Source: Psoroptes ovis
Lineage: Eukaryota; Arthropoda; Arachnida; Sarcoptiformes; Psoroptidae
Assembly (NCBI GenBank): GCA_002943765.1
Contig: PQWQ01000013.1
Coordinates: 744,001 to 808,000, forward strand
Direction: 5' to 3'
Length of the DNA: 64,000 bases
The position numbers were made by a program, and so were the translations under genes. Shown one piece after another: positions 23,022 through 35,100 of the stretch; positions within the stretch are counted from its first letter, which is position 1; every line of letters starts with the position of its first letter. The notes under the pieces were generated by a model that saw only the letters and a list, made by a program, of their open reading frames with translations, did not search any database and was not told the DNA's origin.

Positions 23022-24492
23022 ATGTCCGGTTTTTTATGGTTAACAAAAAAATCATGGATGGATATGTTATATCGATGGTTTTCACCATATCAAATACGTT
23101 TTACAAAAAGTTTTACCGATTCCATATTTATAGTAAAAGATTATCGTTATGAAATTATTCGCAGAGAATTACCGATCATATCATTAATTATAACAATGTT
23201 TATTATTATATTCGGTAATGATCATGAACATTCATCAATAATAATTTGGTCAATCAAACATAGTAATGTATTTCAAATATGGTTCGGTAGACATTTTACA
23301 CAAATCATTATAACATGTTATATAATATTTCTCACTTATGGATCCATATTGATACTTCATCGTTATTTTCCTAAATTCCATAATCAAATAAACGATTCGA
23401 TATTGAAAGAATCATTAGATTTACACAACTTAAAACTATCGAGACATCAATCGCATTGGTTTTTTTATTGTAGCCGTAACACAATTAATCATATTAATTG
23501 GACATTGTTTGGTTTTGAAATCATATTCACTCTCATGCCATATGTATATGGTGAGTTCTTTTACATTCGGTATTTCTATAATTTGTATTCATATTTATTC
23601 ATGTAATTTTTATTTAAAAAGCTGTCATAATTATAATTGCATTGATAATATTTTCCTATCAATTATATTTATGTCCACCGGCTTCCATTCTGATAGCTTT
23701 TATTGAATCATACATATTCGGAATCGGTGTATTATCTATTTATATTATTTTAAGCACAGCAATTTGGATGTTTATCGATGCTGAAATACGTACGATTTAT
23801 TTTCAAGATTGTTTCATTGATTTAAATGAATTCTTGAAAAATACGATTTTAAAATTAAGAAAATCATCATTACAAATGTATAAATTAAAAATCAGAAATT
23901 TTGATCAAAATTTCGACAGAAGAATATTATTTTTCCTTCATCGTCATAATAGTTTAGCTTCATCATTACAAAAGTTGAATCAATGGTGGAGACACCGTAA
24001 TAGTATTTGCGTACTATTGACAGTACCGAACAATACATTAATGATTAATTTATTGATATTCGAAACATTTGAATTTAAAAGATTCATTGTCTTGTTCCTA
24101 TTCACTTGTTTACAATTAATATTGGCTTCAATTGGCATAGGTATAATACCTGCTGTCAATTATTATGCAATGTATCCCAAACAATTGTTATATTCATCTC
24201 ATGCATTGATTGCGCAACATTCATATAATCCTAATTCATTACAATCAATCCGTTTACGCTGGAAATTATTGACTTATATCAAACGTATTACATCACAAGA
24301 TAAATTGATTGGCGGAGTTATGGGCTTCGAAAATTTTGTTATAACTTATTCATCATTCTGGCAGGTAAATACAATTATGAATGAGTGCATTATTTTCTCC
24401 TCACAATTATAATAAATTATCTAATGTAGTTTATCGGTCTTTACGTTGGATATTTTTTCCGTACAATCAAATTATTCTCTTCGAATCGATAA
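23022..24492 (+). CDS. Copy C of the seven-span membrane protein family (intact)
   Basis: Exons 23022-23550, 23622-24364 and 24430-24492; 444 residues, with the same intron positions and phases as copies A and B. Shared blocks are WFGRHFTQIIITCY, FPKFHNQINDSIL, INWTLFGFEIIF, FLHRHNSLASSLQ, VPNNTLMINLLIFETF and NFVITYSSFWQ, and a last exon FIGLYVGYFFRTIKLFSSN. It is the most divergent of the full-length copies and lies beyond the retroelement, so the array predates the insertion. Substrate or ligand is unknown; a chemoreceptor-like role is only a topology-based guess. Confidence 0.8.
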
Positions 24493-24603
24493 AAGCAGAA
24501 TTTCGAAATCAAAAAGAGATAATTAATGAGTTTTCAAAAAACTTTAGTTCATTTTTCATTATTTGATTTCATTAAATAAAATTTTTTTATATAAAAAAAC
24601 AAA

Positions 24604-25990
24604 TTAATTCATTTCATTTGAATCGGTTACGAAATCGGTTCCATCACGATTCTGTGAACGAAACAATTCACGGCGAATTTCCGGCGTGATTGAATGATGT
24701 GTTTGTATTCGTAATAATTCTAACAATGATTCTTTTTGTTCGGAAGAAAGATCATTTTTATAATTTTGTACGAATACTAGCAAACATTGATGCCACAATA
24801 CAGGCAATGCTGAACGACGATCATTTACAAAACGATAAAAATGATAAAATAATGCATCAACAACACGGTAAGGTAATGCATATTTTTTCTGTATCAAAAT
24901 ATTCAAAAATATTGAATTTGCACCACTATAATCCATTTCAGCAATTTTCAACATGGCAGCACATGAATGTAACAATGGTATATGATTACGTGCCATTATC
25001 GAACCGATGATCACTGCTTCACGTAATGTACAATCACCTGATTCACATAATGGCAATATGATACCTTTGAAAAATGCACCAGGTTTGAATAATGCTTTCT
25101 TCAAAGCTTGATAAAGATGGAAATTCAATCGTTTATATTCTTCAATATCATCACGTATTCGTGGTAATAAAATTAGATTGAAAAAACGTTGTGCCATGCG
25201 TTCTTTTAAATTTGATGTAAATAAACGTGTTGCTTGAAACATTGCCGCTGCTGTCCAACAATCTGGTTCTGTGATGAATAATATTTGTTCCCAATTTTGC
25301 AATGCTGGTATTATTTTGAATGCTTTGGGCAATTTTCCATTACGATAACGTTGTAACACAATTTTGACACCACGATATAAATCTACAACACGATCATCTA
25401 ATTCTGATGTTGCATTTGAATCTGTTTGTTGATCTTCATTCAACAGTGTCGTCAATTCATTTTGTTTTTCACTCAATTTATCACGTATATATTCCGATAA
25501 TGTTTTGCGTTTCAAATTATCTTTCATCATAAACATTTCTAAAGAACGTTCATCTTCTTTATTTAATTTCAATTCTTCATAAAATGTTTCGTACACATCG
25601 CGAGCAGATTCTTCATTTTCATCTAATAAATCATAATCGTTGGTATTATCATCTTCATGATCGGAAAAATTTTCAGACATCATGTCCAGTTTTTTCGATT
25701 CTTTATTTTTTGAACGATTCAAATTTTTATCTTCTAAACCGAATTCTTCTTCCAATTCATTTTGTTGTAATCGTGCTTGTTCAAGAATTTTTCTCGACAT
25801 TTTTGAATCAATAAACTAAAAAAGAAAAATGGTATCAGTGAAATTAAATTTAATCGTGGCTCACCTCTTCATCATCATTAGCATCATTTATTAATGAAAA
25901 TTTTGCTTTCTTGCCTGACCGTTCTTGTGGATTGTAAACGGTGAACGAACGATTCTTGGATACCATGGATTTACGTTTCATTTTGGGCAT
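24604..25990 (-). CDS. Bysl: Bystin (BYSL/Enp1), 40S ribosome biogenesis factor
   Basis: Two exons, 25990-25865 and 25815-24604; 445 residues, against about 437 in human. Bystin binds pre-40S particles in nucleus and cytoplasm and is needed for 18S rRNA maturation. The N terminus is basic and then acidic, as in the family. The conserved C-terminal domain is clear: PKAFKIIPALQNWEQILFIT, ATRLFTSNLKERMAQRFFNL, LYQALKKALFKPGAFFKGI, SIMARNHIPLLHSCAAMLKI, KYALPYRVVDALFYHFYRF and ALPVLWHQCLLVFVQNYKN. The frame is intact. The gene converges with family copy C, with only about 110 nt between the two stops. Confidence 0.95.
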
Positions 25991-26692
25991 TTTTCTCCTT
26001 TAATGATTGAATTTACGCTGAAAAATTTGATGAAATCAAACAATTTTGAAGAAAATCAAAAGAACTATTTCCGAATTTTTGTTTTTGGAATAAAATGAAA
26101 ACAAGCAAAAAAGCACATGCTTGTTTTTGAAACGAATGCAAAGCCATCTATTCGCCAGAATCTCAAACATTAATTTCAAAATATTACACTGACACAAAAT
26201 TTTGCAATTTAAATCATGAAAAAATTTTATGATGTTCAAGTTGATTTCTTATCTAAATTTATTTTCAAATTACACAAATTTTTATGGTTCAAATCATATA
26301 ATTAGTTTCGGATAGTAATAACCTTAGATGAGTATATTTTATTTATCAATTCAATAAATATGATACACTTAATTATTGATCAATATTTCTTCATCATAAT
26401 TATAATCATTGAAATTGTTATTATCTTCACCGTAATTATATTTATTGTATATTTTGTAAATAATTATTGTTATTGTATATCAAGGGATTTGAAAAAGGAA
26501 AACAAAAATCGAAAGCAGAGAAAATTTTTCCATTCATATTATTGCTATTGCTACGAAATTATTGCCGAGATTGTTTGCCTACATCGTAAGATGATAATTT
26601 CAAATAAAGATGGAAAAATAATAATGATGTCCATATCATTTGAAAATCATGACCATAAACATTAACAACACCAACAACAATTAATAATAATA
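25991..26692. other. Intergenic between bystin and the transporter
   Basis: 702 nt between divergent genes. A 101-codon ORF at 26360-26665 is mostly Ile, Asn and Lys, has no splice link and is not supported. Promoters of both genes are expected here. Confidence 0.4.
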
Positions 26693-28664
26693 ATGAAAAA
26701 TCAATCAAATAATCATCGTACAAATTATCTATCAACATTAATGCATATGCTTAATGGTTTTATTGGTTCTGGTATATTATCGATGCCAATTACATTTAAA
26801 AATGGTGGTTTAATATTTGCATCTATTAGTGATGCCATTAATCGGTATATTATCATGTCATTGTATACATATGTTGATCGAAATAAATGAATTGGCCATA
26901 AGTATTGAAGATAGAGATGTTCCACTCGAATATCATGAGGTAATATTTTGATTGATTATTCTTTTTTTCTGAAAAAGTGAATAAAATTTGATAATTTTAT
27001 AAGTTAGCTGAATTTGCTTTCAAGACTGGACCAAAAACATTGCGTCCATTTGCAAATATTTCAAAATATATTGTATTGATTGCAATATCTTGTACACAAA
27101 TCGGTGCATGTTGTGTTTATTATTTATTTATTGCTACGAATTTGGAGAAATTTTTCTCATTACATAACATAATTATCACCAGTAGTGATGATAATGATGA
27201 TGACGATAAATTATTATCGTCCAAAAATAAATGTTTACTATTAATATTACCAATTATGATCGTTATTAATTATATTCGTAATATTAATAAATTAACATTT
27301 CTATCCACAACATCGAATATATTGCAAATTTTCGGCATATTAATCATAATGTATAATATACTTACACAACCATGGCCAGAATTTCCAGATAAATTGCCGA
27401 AAATTGGCGATAAAATACCACAATTTTTTGTTTCAACATTGTTCATATTTGAAGGTATTTCGTTGGTATGTATTTTAAATTTAATTGAAAATTAAATTTT
27501 CATGAAATTTTTTGAAATTTGAATTAAAATTATTTCAATTCTTATATTACGCTATTTCAAGTCAATGAGTTTATATAAAACGATTGAAAAAAGTGAACAA
27601 TTTTCCAGCAAATTCGGTGTGATCAATGTTGGTTTATCAATCATCGGTGTTGGTTATTTTTGTATCGGTTTCTTTGGTTATTCATGTTATGGCTCAAAGA
27701 TTGATGCAACAATAACACGTAATCTTACGGATGAATTTTTCTTGAATAATATTATACAATTAATATTTGCAATAACTGTGCTATTAACTTATCCAATTCT
27801 CATGTTTGTACCAATACAAATATTATGGCCATTGATGAATGAGACGAAAATGTTGAAAAATATTTCAACTAAAAAATTATTATCCATTGAATTATTCATA
27901 TTTCGGACCGGTTTAGTGCTATTTACATGTAAGTTTTTGTTCTTTGGCTCTTAATAATTCTCAATGAATTAACACGTTCGCTGCCCAACGCATTTTTCGT
28001 GGCTGCACGTTGGCGTCCAGATGGATATCTCGAGGTGCGCTCAACGAATTTTTATGAAACTACCGTCAATGAAAAGCGCAGACTTGAAAATGATCATTTA
28101 TCTATTTTTCTCAGAAAGGGTTATTTTTGGCTATAACTGCCTTTTGGAAAGATAAAAATTTTCAATTCTGATTTTGATTTATTTTTAATACTTATTGAGT
28201 CATCATTTAGTGATTTTCGTTGAAAAAATTCAACAGGATTTTCACCCAAGATAATTCTAAAATTTTATCACGTGACACCATGGGGATCACCGGTGATCCC
28301 CATGGTGTCCCAGCCAAAACTATTGCCGGTCACCGGTGGCAGCCAACGTGTTAATCGTTTTGATTAATACTCATTAAATCGATGAATAATAATTTGCTAC
28401 ACATCCGTAGATATATTCGCATTGATTGTACAGAAATTAGATTTAATCATATCATTAATTGGATCAATAACATCAAGTTTGATTGCAGTAATTATACCAT
28501 CAACATTACATTTGATTACATTTTTTCCGCGATTGAATACAAGAAAAACAACGACAAAATTTTATTTATTAATTAAAAATTTATTAATAATCATTATTGG
28601 TTGCACTGGTTTCATATTCGGTACATATTTCAGCATCAAAGATATTATCGATTCTTATTATTGA
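26693..28664 (+). pseudogene. AAAP/SLC36-type amino-acid transporter, damaged
   Basis: Four exons: 26693-26939, 27004-27465, 27562-27928, 28411-28664. Multi-span transporter of the amino acid/auxin permease family, usually proton-coupled. Family marks are LMHMLNGFIGSGILSMPITF (segment 1), SCHCIHMLIEI, KTGPKTLRPFANISKYIV, CTQIGACCVYYLFIATNLE, STLFIFEGISL, FGVINVGLSIIGVGYFCIGF, and in the last exon FALIVQKLDLIISLIGS. Two defects appear. One extra base near 26822-26825 throws segment 1 out of frame, giving a TGA at 26888-26890. The conserved V-L-P-x-E-N block expected after FEGI is missing at the exon 2/3 junction. It may be a recent pseudogene, or the first defect may be a sequence error. The last intron holds a piggyBac-type miniature element. 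Confidence 0.75.
27973..28350. mobile_element. 378-bp piggyBac-type miniature element in the transporter intron
   Basis: Flanked by TTAA on both sides (27969-27972 and 28351-28354). Termini are inverted repeats, CACGTTCGCTGCC at the left and GGCAGCCAACGTG at the right, 12 of 13 bp matching. It has no coding capacity and sits wholly within intron 3 of the transporter. Near its right end lies a 36-bp perfect palindrome (28274-28309), with a shorter CACCGGTG-type repeat just after. Termini differ from the 19650 element, so this is a second family. Confidence 0.8.
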
Positions 28665-28741
28665 TTGAGTCAATTTATTATTAATAAATTTCCGGCACAA
28701 AATCAAACTTGATTTTAAAAACAAAAACAATACACATCTGG

Positions 28742-29105
28742 TCATTGACCATCTAAAGTGTCTTCATCGTCTTCATTATCATCACTATTTCTCCCTACAA
28801 AACAATTTATCATTTCATCAAATAATTTGAATCATGTGAATTCAAGTGGAACTAACAAATATAAATAAATAAATTCATTAAGTATGAACATAATAACGAT
28901 AATAATAATGAATTTATCGATTCAATTTCTCAAAGATTTTTTTGTTTTGTTTTATTTTACCCTTTTGGTCTTCCCCATCCTTCTACTATCCCATTCAATT
29001 CTGTTCCAAAATTTCTGTTTGCTCCAATTGTTTTTAGCGAAAAACAATTCATCATCAACAACAGCGAAGCATTGATGAATAGAAGTGAGGCATTTTCAAT
29101 AATAC
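28742..29105 (-). CDS. Weak two-exon candidate, short hydrophobic protein
   Basis: Exon at 29105-28961 (or longer upstream) with donor GG|GTAAAA, and terminal exon 28790-28742 after an acceptor GGGAG; phases agree and the end is acidic (NSDDNEDDEDTLDGQ). The first exon encodes a hydrophobic segment (ENASLLFINASLLLMMNC) then KTIGANRNFG and EGWGRPKG. The N-terminal pattern faintly resembles IER3IP1/Yos1 proteins, but the second membrane span of that family is absent and a block in the middle fits better in another frame. A true start exon was not found. Low confidence. Confidence 0.25.
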
Positions 29106-32100
29106 CTAAAATGAAATTATTATCTTCGTTATTATTATTATTATTTTCACAAAATTGATTCAATATCATATCGACAACAACAACAGCGATTATTATGAAT
29201 TCGAATATAATAAACTCTTTATATTTTTATTTATTTATTTTTTCATATAAATGATAATAATAAGCTTTTTTCGATTATTTTAATATGAATACTGATAATA
29301 ATATGACTAATAATTTCATCATTTTGTAGCCTTTAAAATTTAATATAATTTGTTTATTTTTTTCCATACAACTTTTAGTGTAAGTTTTGATGATAATATT
29401 ACAATGATATTACTATCGAGTCAAACACTATGAAAATCATCATTCGTCGATGAATAATTATAATCAAAAGACTCTTCAAAATTAAATGAAACGAAATAGA
29501 AATTTTCATTTATTTTAATTTAATATCAAAAATCATTCAACAATTCTTATGCTTAATACGAATATTATTAAAATAAATGGAACTCACTATTCGACTTATT
29601 ATTCAACCATTTCATCACTATTCAACTCTTTGAATCCATCTATTTTGGGTAAAACTTTTTTTCGGACTCAATTTCGTCGGTCCAAATTTTTAATTATTTG
29701 ACCGATAAACAGTGAAGAATTTATTATTCAAAATAGAAAGAAAAAAGTTATCGATTCAATATGTGATGCAATATATATCATTCAATCATAATTGAAAGGT
29801 TCCAACATCATTCATATGTCTTGATTATTCAAATATTGCTCTATATATTGTTTTTAATATATAATTCCTATTATTATTATTATCATTTTTATTGAATTGT
29901 TATAAGACTAATAATAAAAGATTAATAAAAGATGTTATCATTGTATATTTATTCAATAATAATAATAATAATAATGTTTAGAAATTATTAAAACTTTAAT
30001 TTTTGCCAAAACTTTTTTTTTGGCTCTTTCTCTTTGTATTTCGATTGGTCAGCGAGCCAATAAGCAAATGAAACAAACTAATAAAGCCAAAAAATAAAAC
30101 GAAATGAATTTTCGGTATTCGAAATATTGTGTTTGATCAAGTTCATTTAGTTTCGAGTTTGAATTTTTTTTCATTTTATTTTTGATTCTTTGCTTTGGTC
30201 CAATATTTTTCGATGCTTAATCTGGTCAACAATAAGTTTTTCTTTTATTGTCACAAAAATGAGTTGTGATGACGATTTGAAACTTTTTAGGCTCAAATTT
30301 TCTGTGGATGTTTTGCTAAGTTTTAACTCTTTTATTTCATTTGTCTTTATTGCTCGTTATCATTCATTCATTGGTTTCAATGCTGGACATGTTCACCATC
30401 ACCGAAAGCAAAATCCGAAAAAAAAATTCATTTCATTTCATTTCGTTGACACATAAATTATCGAATTATTAATACTAATAATTGAGCCATTCATTCATTC
30501 TTTGGTCAAATTTTTTTTTATTTCAATCATTTTTTTCGATCCTTTCAGCCCCTCATAACCCCTTTATACCCCTTTGAATATGTTTTTTCGATAATAATTT
30601 TGATAATAAAAATAATAGCTCGAGCTTTAGTTCATTCACCGAGTTGCGCTTGACCCTTTTTTTTGCTGGCCAACACAGCAATAAATCCAAACACAGACAT
30701 TGGCCCGTGGCGGTGGTGGTGCTGATGATCGGGGACAACAACGATTTATGAACATAATAACAACAAAAAAAAACGAATGAAATAAATGTTTGATAATTTT
30801 TTTTCAAATGCGTGCCAAGCACGTGCCACACGTGTCTATGTGTGTATATTTGTGTATTTATTTATTTATGTGTGCCTGTAAGTCTGTATGTTGTTAGTTT
30901 TAGGCTGCTGCTGCTGCTGTTAGTGTTGGTGATATTGTGCATACCATATCAATCCTTGATTATATTTTTTGACTGACTGGCTGTAACCCGTTTTTTTCTT
31001 TTTGGTAAATTTCAATCTTCAACCTTCAAACTTCAAAAAATGTAAAACATAAATAATCAGATGCTCAATTGATAATAATAATGGTGATATCGATAATGTC
31101 AAACGGATATTGTTTAATTAGGATGGCCAAAGCGATGACCATTTCTTCAACAAGAGAGGAATAATTTAAACCAGACATTTGTGAAAAATGAATGACATTA
31201 AGATATGACCACGACCATCGTAAGATTTTGTAGTTGATGATTGTAGGTCTCGATTTGTCTTTGCGGTCATCACGAGGTCACTGAATATCGATCCAAGACG
31301 GTGGCCAGACGATTTTTTTTTCGTCTTTCCTCGGTCCAGATATTCTGCTGAATCGACAACTCTTTGAGTCATGTTTAATCATGTTTTACATGTCAAAAAA
31401 AAAAAACACGCGCAGCTTGGCACAAATATAAATATAAACCAAACAGAACACATGCATGTGATTGAATGATGATTATGATGATGACCCTTTTGACCACCAA
31501 ATTGACTGACCAGACTGATTATTTTTCGTTTAAATTTTTTGAAAATGGACAAAATCATGGATATCTATGAACCGTATCGATTCCAGCAAAATTCAATTTT
31601 TCAATTTGAAAAATTTTGAATTTTCGAAACTGTTTGAAAAATTCAATTCGCGTGTTACAACTTTCGAATGAAAAGGTCATGAATAGCGCTGATCAAAGTA
31701 GCTTGCCAAGGGTTAGACAAAGACACAAAGAGACAGAGAGGGTTTCAAACAGTTGAAATTTACAATTTGATTTTTGTGAAAAATAATTCAAATCATTCGT
31801 ACGTACATACACATAACGGTCAGCAAAAAATTGTAATTTATTTCATTTTTGGCAATAATAATAAGTAAAAGCTACAAACACGTGCCATTAAATTGGCTGA
31901 ATGGTCAGTTTTTCCCAATTTTTGAATTTTTTCCAAAATACTTTCTGTCTATTTTTACTTTTAAATTTCAAAAATCAAAGAAATGGAAAAAGCCATAAAG
32001 TTCACCGCTATGTCTACACAGGGTCAGTCTACGTTTCTGGGGTCCAAGGGTTGTTGTAAATGCTTGATATCAACTCTTTTGAATTTTTGGAAAAAAAATT

Positions 32101-35100
32101 TCTGAAAATTTCACTCAAATCGATCATGCGTAACCCTTGTTTTTGGCTGATGATCAATGAGGTACGCGATCTTGAATAATAACAAGGGTAAAATCAAATA
32201 AACAAATTACATAATTACACACCTTTGATTCAATTGATTTTCTGGCCATTTCTAATGTTCATTTCCATCGGTCATTTGTTCACCTCTTTTTGTCATTATT
32301 GACCATAACTTGGACATCGGAAAACCTCATTTGAACATCATCATTTGTGGTCAATCAGTGAGAAATTCAAATTCAAATTTGGTCATGTCAAAGAATAATG
32401 AATTTTTTTTCACACTGAAAAGCACAGTGGACACTGGTCAACTACGAATAACTATGAGCTACAACAGCAAATCAAACACCAAACGTGCCATATGTCATGT
32501 CATGGCGAATGATGATGATGATGAGCAAAGTTTCGAAAGTTTATTTGATTTCATTTCATTTTTTTCCCCTTAAAATTTCTCTGGTTGACAAACAAACATA
32601 AATGAAATGAACACACGTGTGACACATATATTGTCAATGATGCTGATCATGATGATGGACATGGTGGTGGAAAATCATGTTTACCCGAGAAAAAAAGAAT
32701 TGATAAATTTCTATAATATTTCATCTGATTTCGTTTCATTTCGATTTTTTTAATTTCGTATTTTAATCATATCAAATTTATGGATATTCCCTGCTGTTGT
32801 CGATGCTGTCAATGTTGTTATTGAAAAATGTCCAAAATATTGTCCAAAATCAGATTGTTTCGATCAGAATAATAATTCAATTTCTTGCCATTGATTTGAT
32901 GCAAAACACACACATCTATTGCTTGATTATCGATTGTATTCAAAGGATTTGAATGTGCAGAAATTTTTATTGAATTATCATCATTTTTTCTCATGTTGTT
33001 GTTTTCTATGTGTAATTTCAAATGATAATAATTTTGTTATCTATTAACAGCAGAAGCAGCAGCAGGAACAGCGAAAAATTTTGTATTTTTATTAATTATC
33101 AAAGATGTGACAATGTCTATTATTATAAATGATAATAATTTACAATATTTAATATTGGCCCAAAAAACATAGATTTCCCATTAAAATTGGTTGACAATAT
33201 TAGAAAATGATATATCATTGACTAATAACAGCTTAAAAGATGGTCGAAATTGAAAAAAATGTCCAACACTGTCGAATCCTTTATGCTCGATTTCATGAAA
33301 TGTCTATTTTCATCTGATTTAATTGAATTTCATTCCAAATTTCAGTGAATTTTTCTGTTTCAAAATGATCGAAATGATCAGAAATTTCAATTTTTCAATC
33401 AATCAGAAAGTAATTTCATTATTTTGGTTTTTTTCTGGAACACACCTGCACGTGTTTTCATAAAAATAATACATGTTTTATCAATTTTTTTTTTACTTTT
33501 TTTGACGAATGATTTTTCTATCGAAATGAAACAAGAACAAGCATGAATATAAACACATATAATTTCAATATGATTGATTAAACTGAAAAATGAAAAAACA
33601 TTTGCTTTCTGGTCAACGGGTCAACAACAGCGAAATTTGCTGCCAATGGGTTAATGCTTTGCAATATGCAATTTTGATTCTTTTTTTAGCAGATTTAAAT
33701 CGGAAAACCTGCTCGATTGTTGTTGTTGTTGTTGTATTTTTTACACTAAAAAAATGACCTCAAAAGGGTTATGACCTTCAAAAAAAAAAAAGATTCAAAA
33801 AATAAACATACAGCAAACATGAAACACAATGGCACGTTACAAGCAATTTGCACGCGTGTTTTCATTTAGGTTAATGGACCAGGTTTTACTTTTTATTGTT
33901 GTTGGTGGTGGATATTCATCAAATCAAATCGATTGACATTTTTATTATTTTCATATTTTTTATATTTTCTTTGGTCAATGGCCAGTGGTCAATGATATTT
34001 ATTTATTTATTTATATTTTTTAAACATTTTGAATTTTGATAAATAGAAAATATGAATAAAAATTTTGATAATAATATCAATAATAATGTCAAAGGTCGAG
34101 AGTTTTATATGAATGAATGCATGAGGAATGGATGAACACGTTTTTTCCACTTGAATTATGCAAAAAAAAGGTAATAAAGGATTACTCGATGGTCCATAAA
34201 ATATGTCCAATAGATTGTTGGATTGATTTCATATTTTTTCGAGTTTTTCGAATCCGAATGATTTCATAGTTTCACATGGAAAAAGGGATTCAAAGGGTTT
34301 TGCATTCATCAAAAAGGTTGCGAAAGGTCTATTTACGAAAGGGTTTTTTTCGAAAGGATTAAGAGTTTTTTTGCGAAAAAGTTCGTTTGAAGACTGGGGA
34401 TTTTGGATCTGATATTTGATGTTCAATGATGATTGTGATTATTGAAATTACGAATTTTTTTTCTGGCCAAAGACTTTTTACCATCTGACCCTTTATTTTC
34501 GATTAATGTTTGAATCATTTTTTTTGCATCCAAATAATTGACCAGAATTTTTAAAATCTTCGGATCTTCATGAACAAAGATTCGAAGAAAGAGTCGAAAG
34601 TTTGTCGATGATTGAAGTAACGAAACAATTCTGAGTTTGGCTGAAATTTGCTGAGTTTGTAATATTGATAATATTTTGAAAATTTTTGACTCGTAATTAT
34701 CGCTGTATTATTATCATTATTTTTTTCAGCGAAATCAAAAATTCGTGAAAAATTGATTGATCGATTTTTAATAACACATAGAAATAATAGCAAAAAAAAT
34801 CGACGAGAAATCGAATAATGCACCAAAGAATCTTTGATTAAATGAAAAAACTAATAAATGAATGGCTTGATTTATAAGCGCTTGCACAGCACAGCAGCTT
34901 GTATTTACAACAACTCTTTGTTTCATTTTGTTTTTGGCTCTCAATTTCGGAACGAAAACCATATTTTTCCAAAATAATTTTTGTCTTCGTCAAATTTCTG
35001 TTGTTTTCTGGTTGAATGATCGAAAATTCATTCCAAATCCACAGAATCCACAGCTCGATTCCTTGCGGGGGTGATAACGGTGGCGATGCCGATGGTGACA

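Noticed and set aside
26360..26665. Ile/Asn-rich 101-codon ORF upstream of the transporter
   Set aside because: Looks like a signal-anchor only because the DNA is AT-rich; no acceptor/donor chain links it to the transporter.
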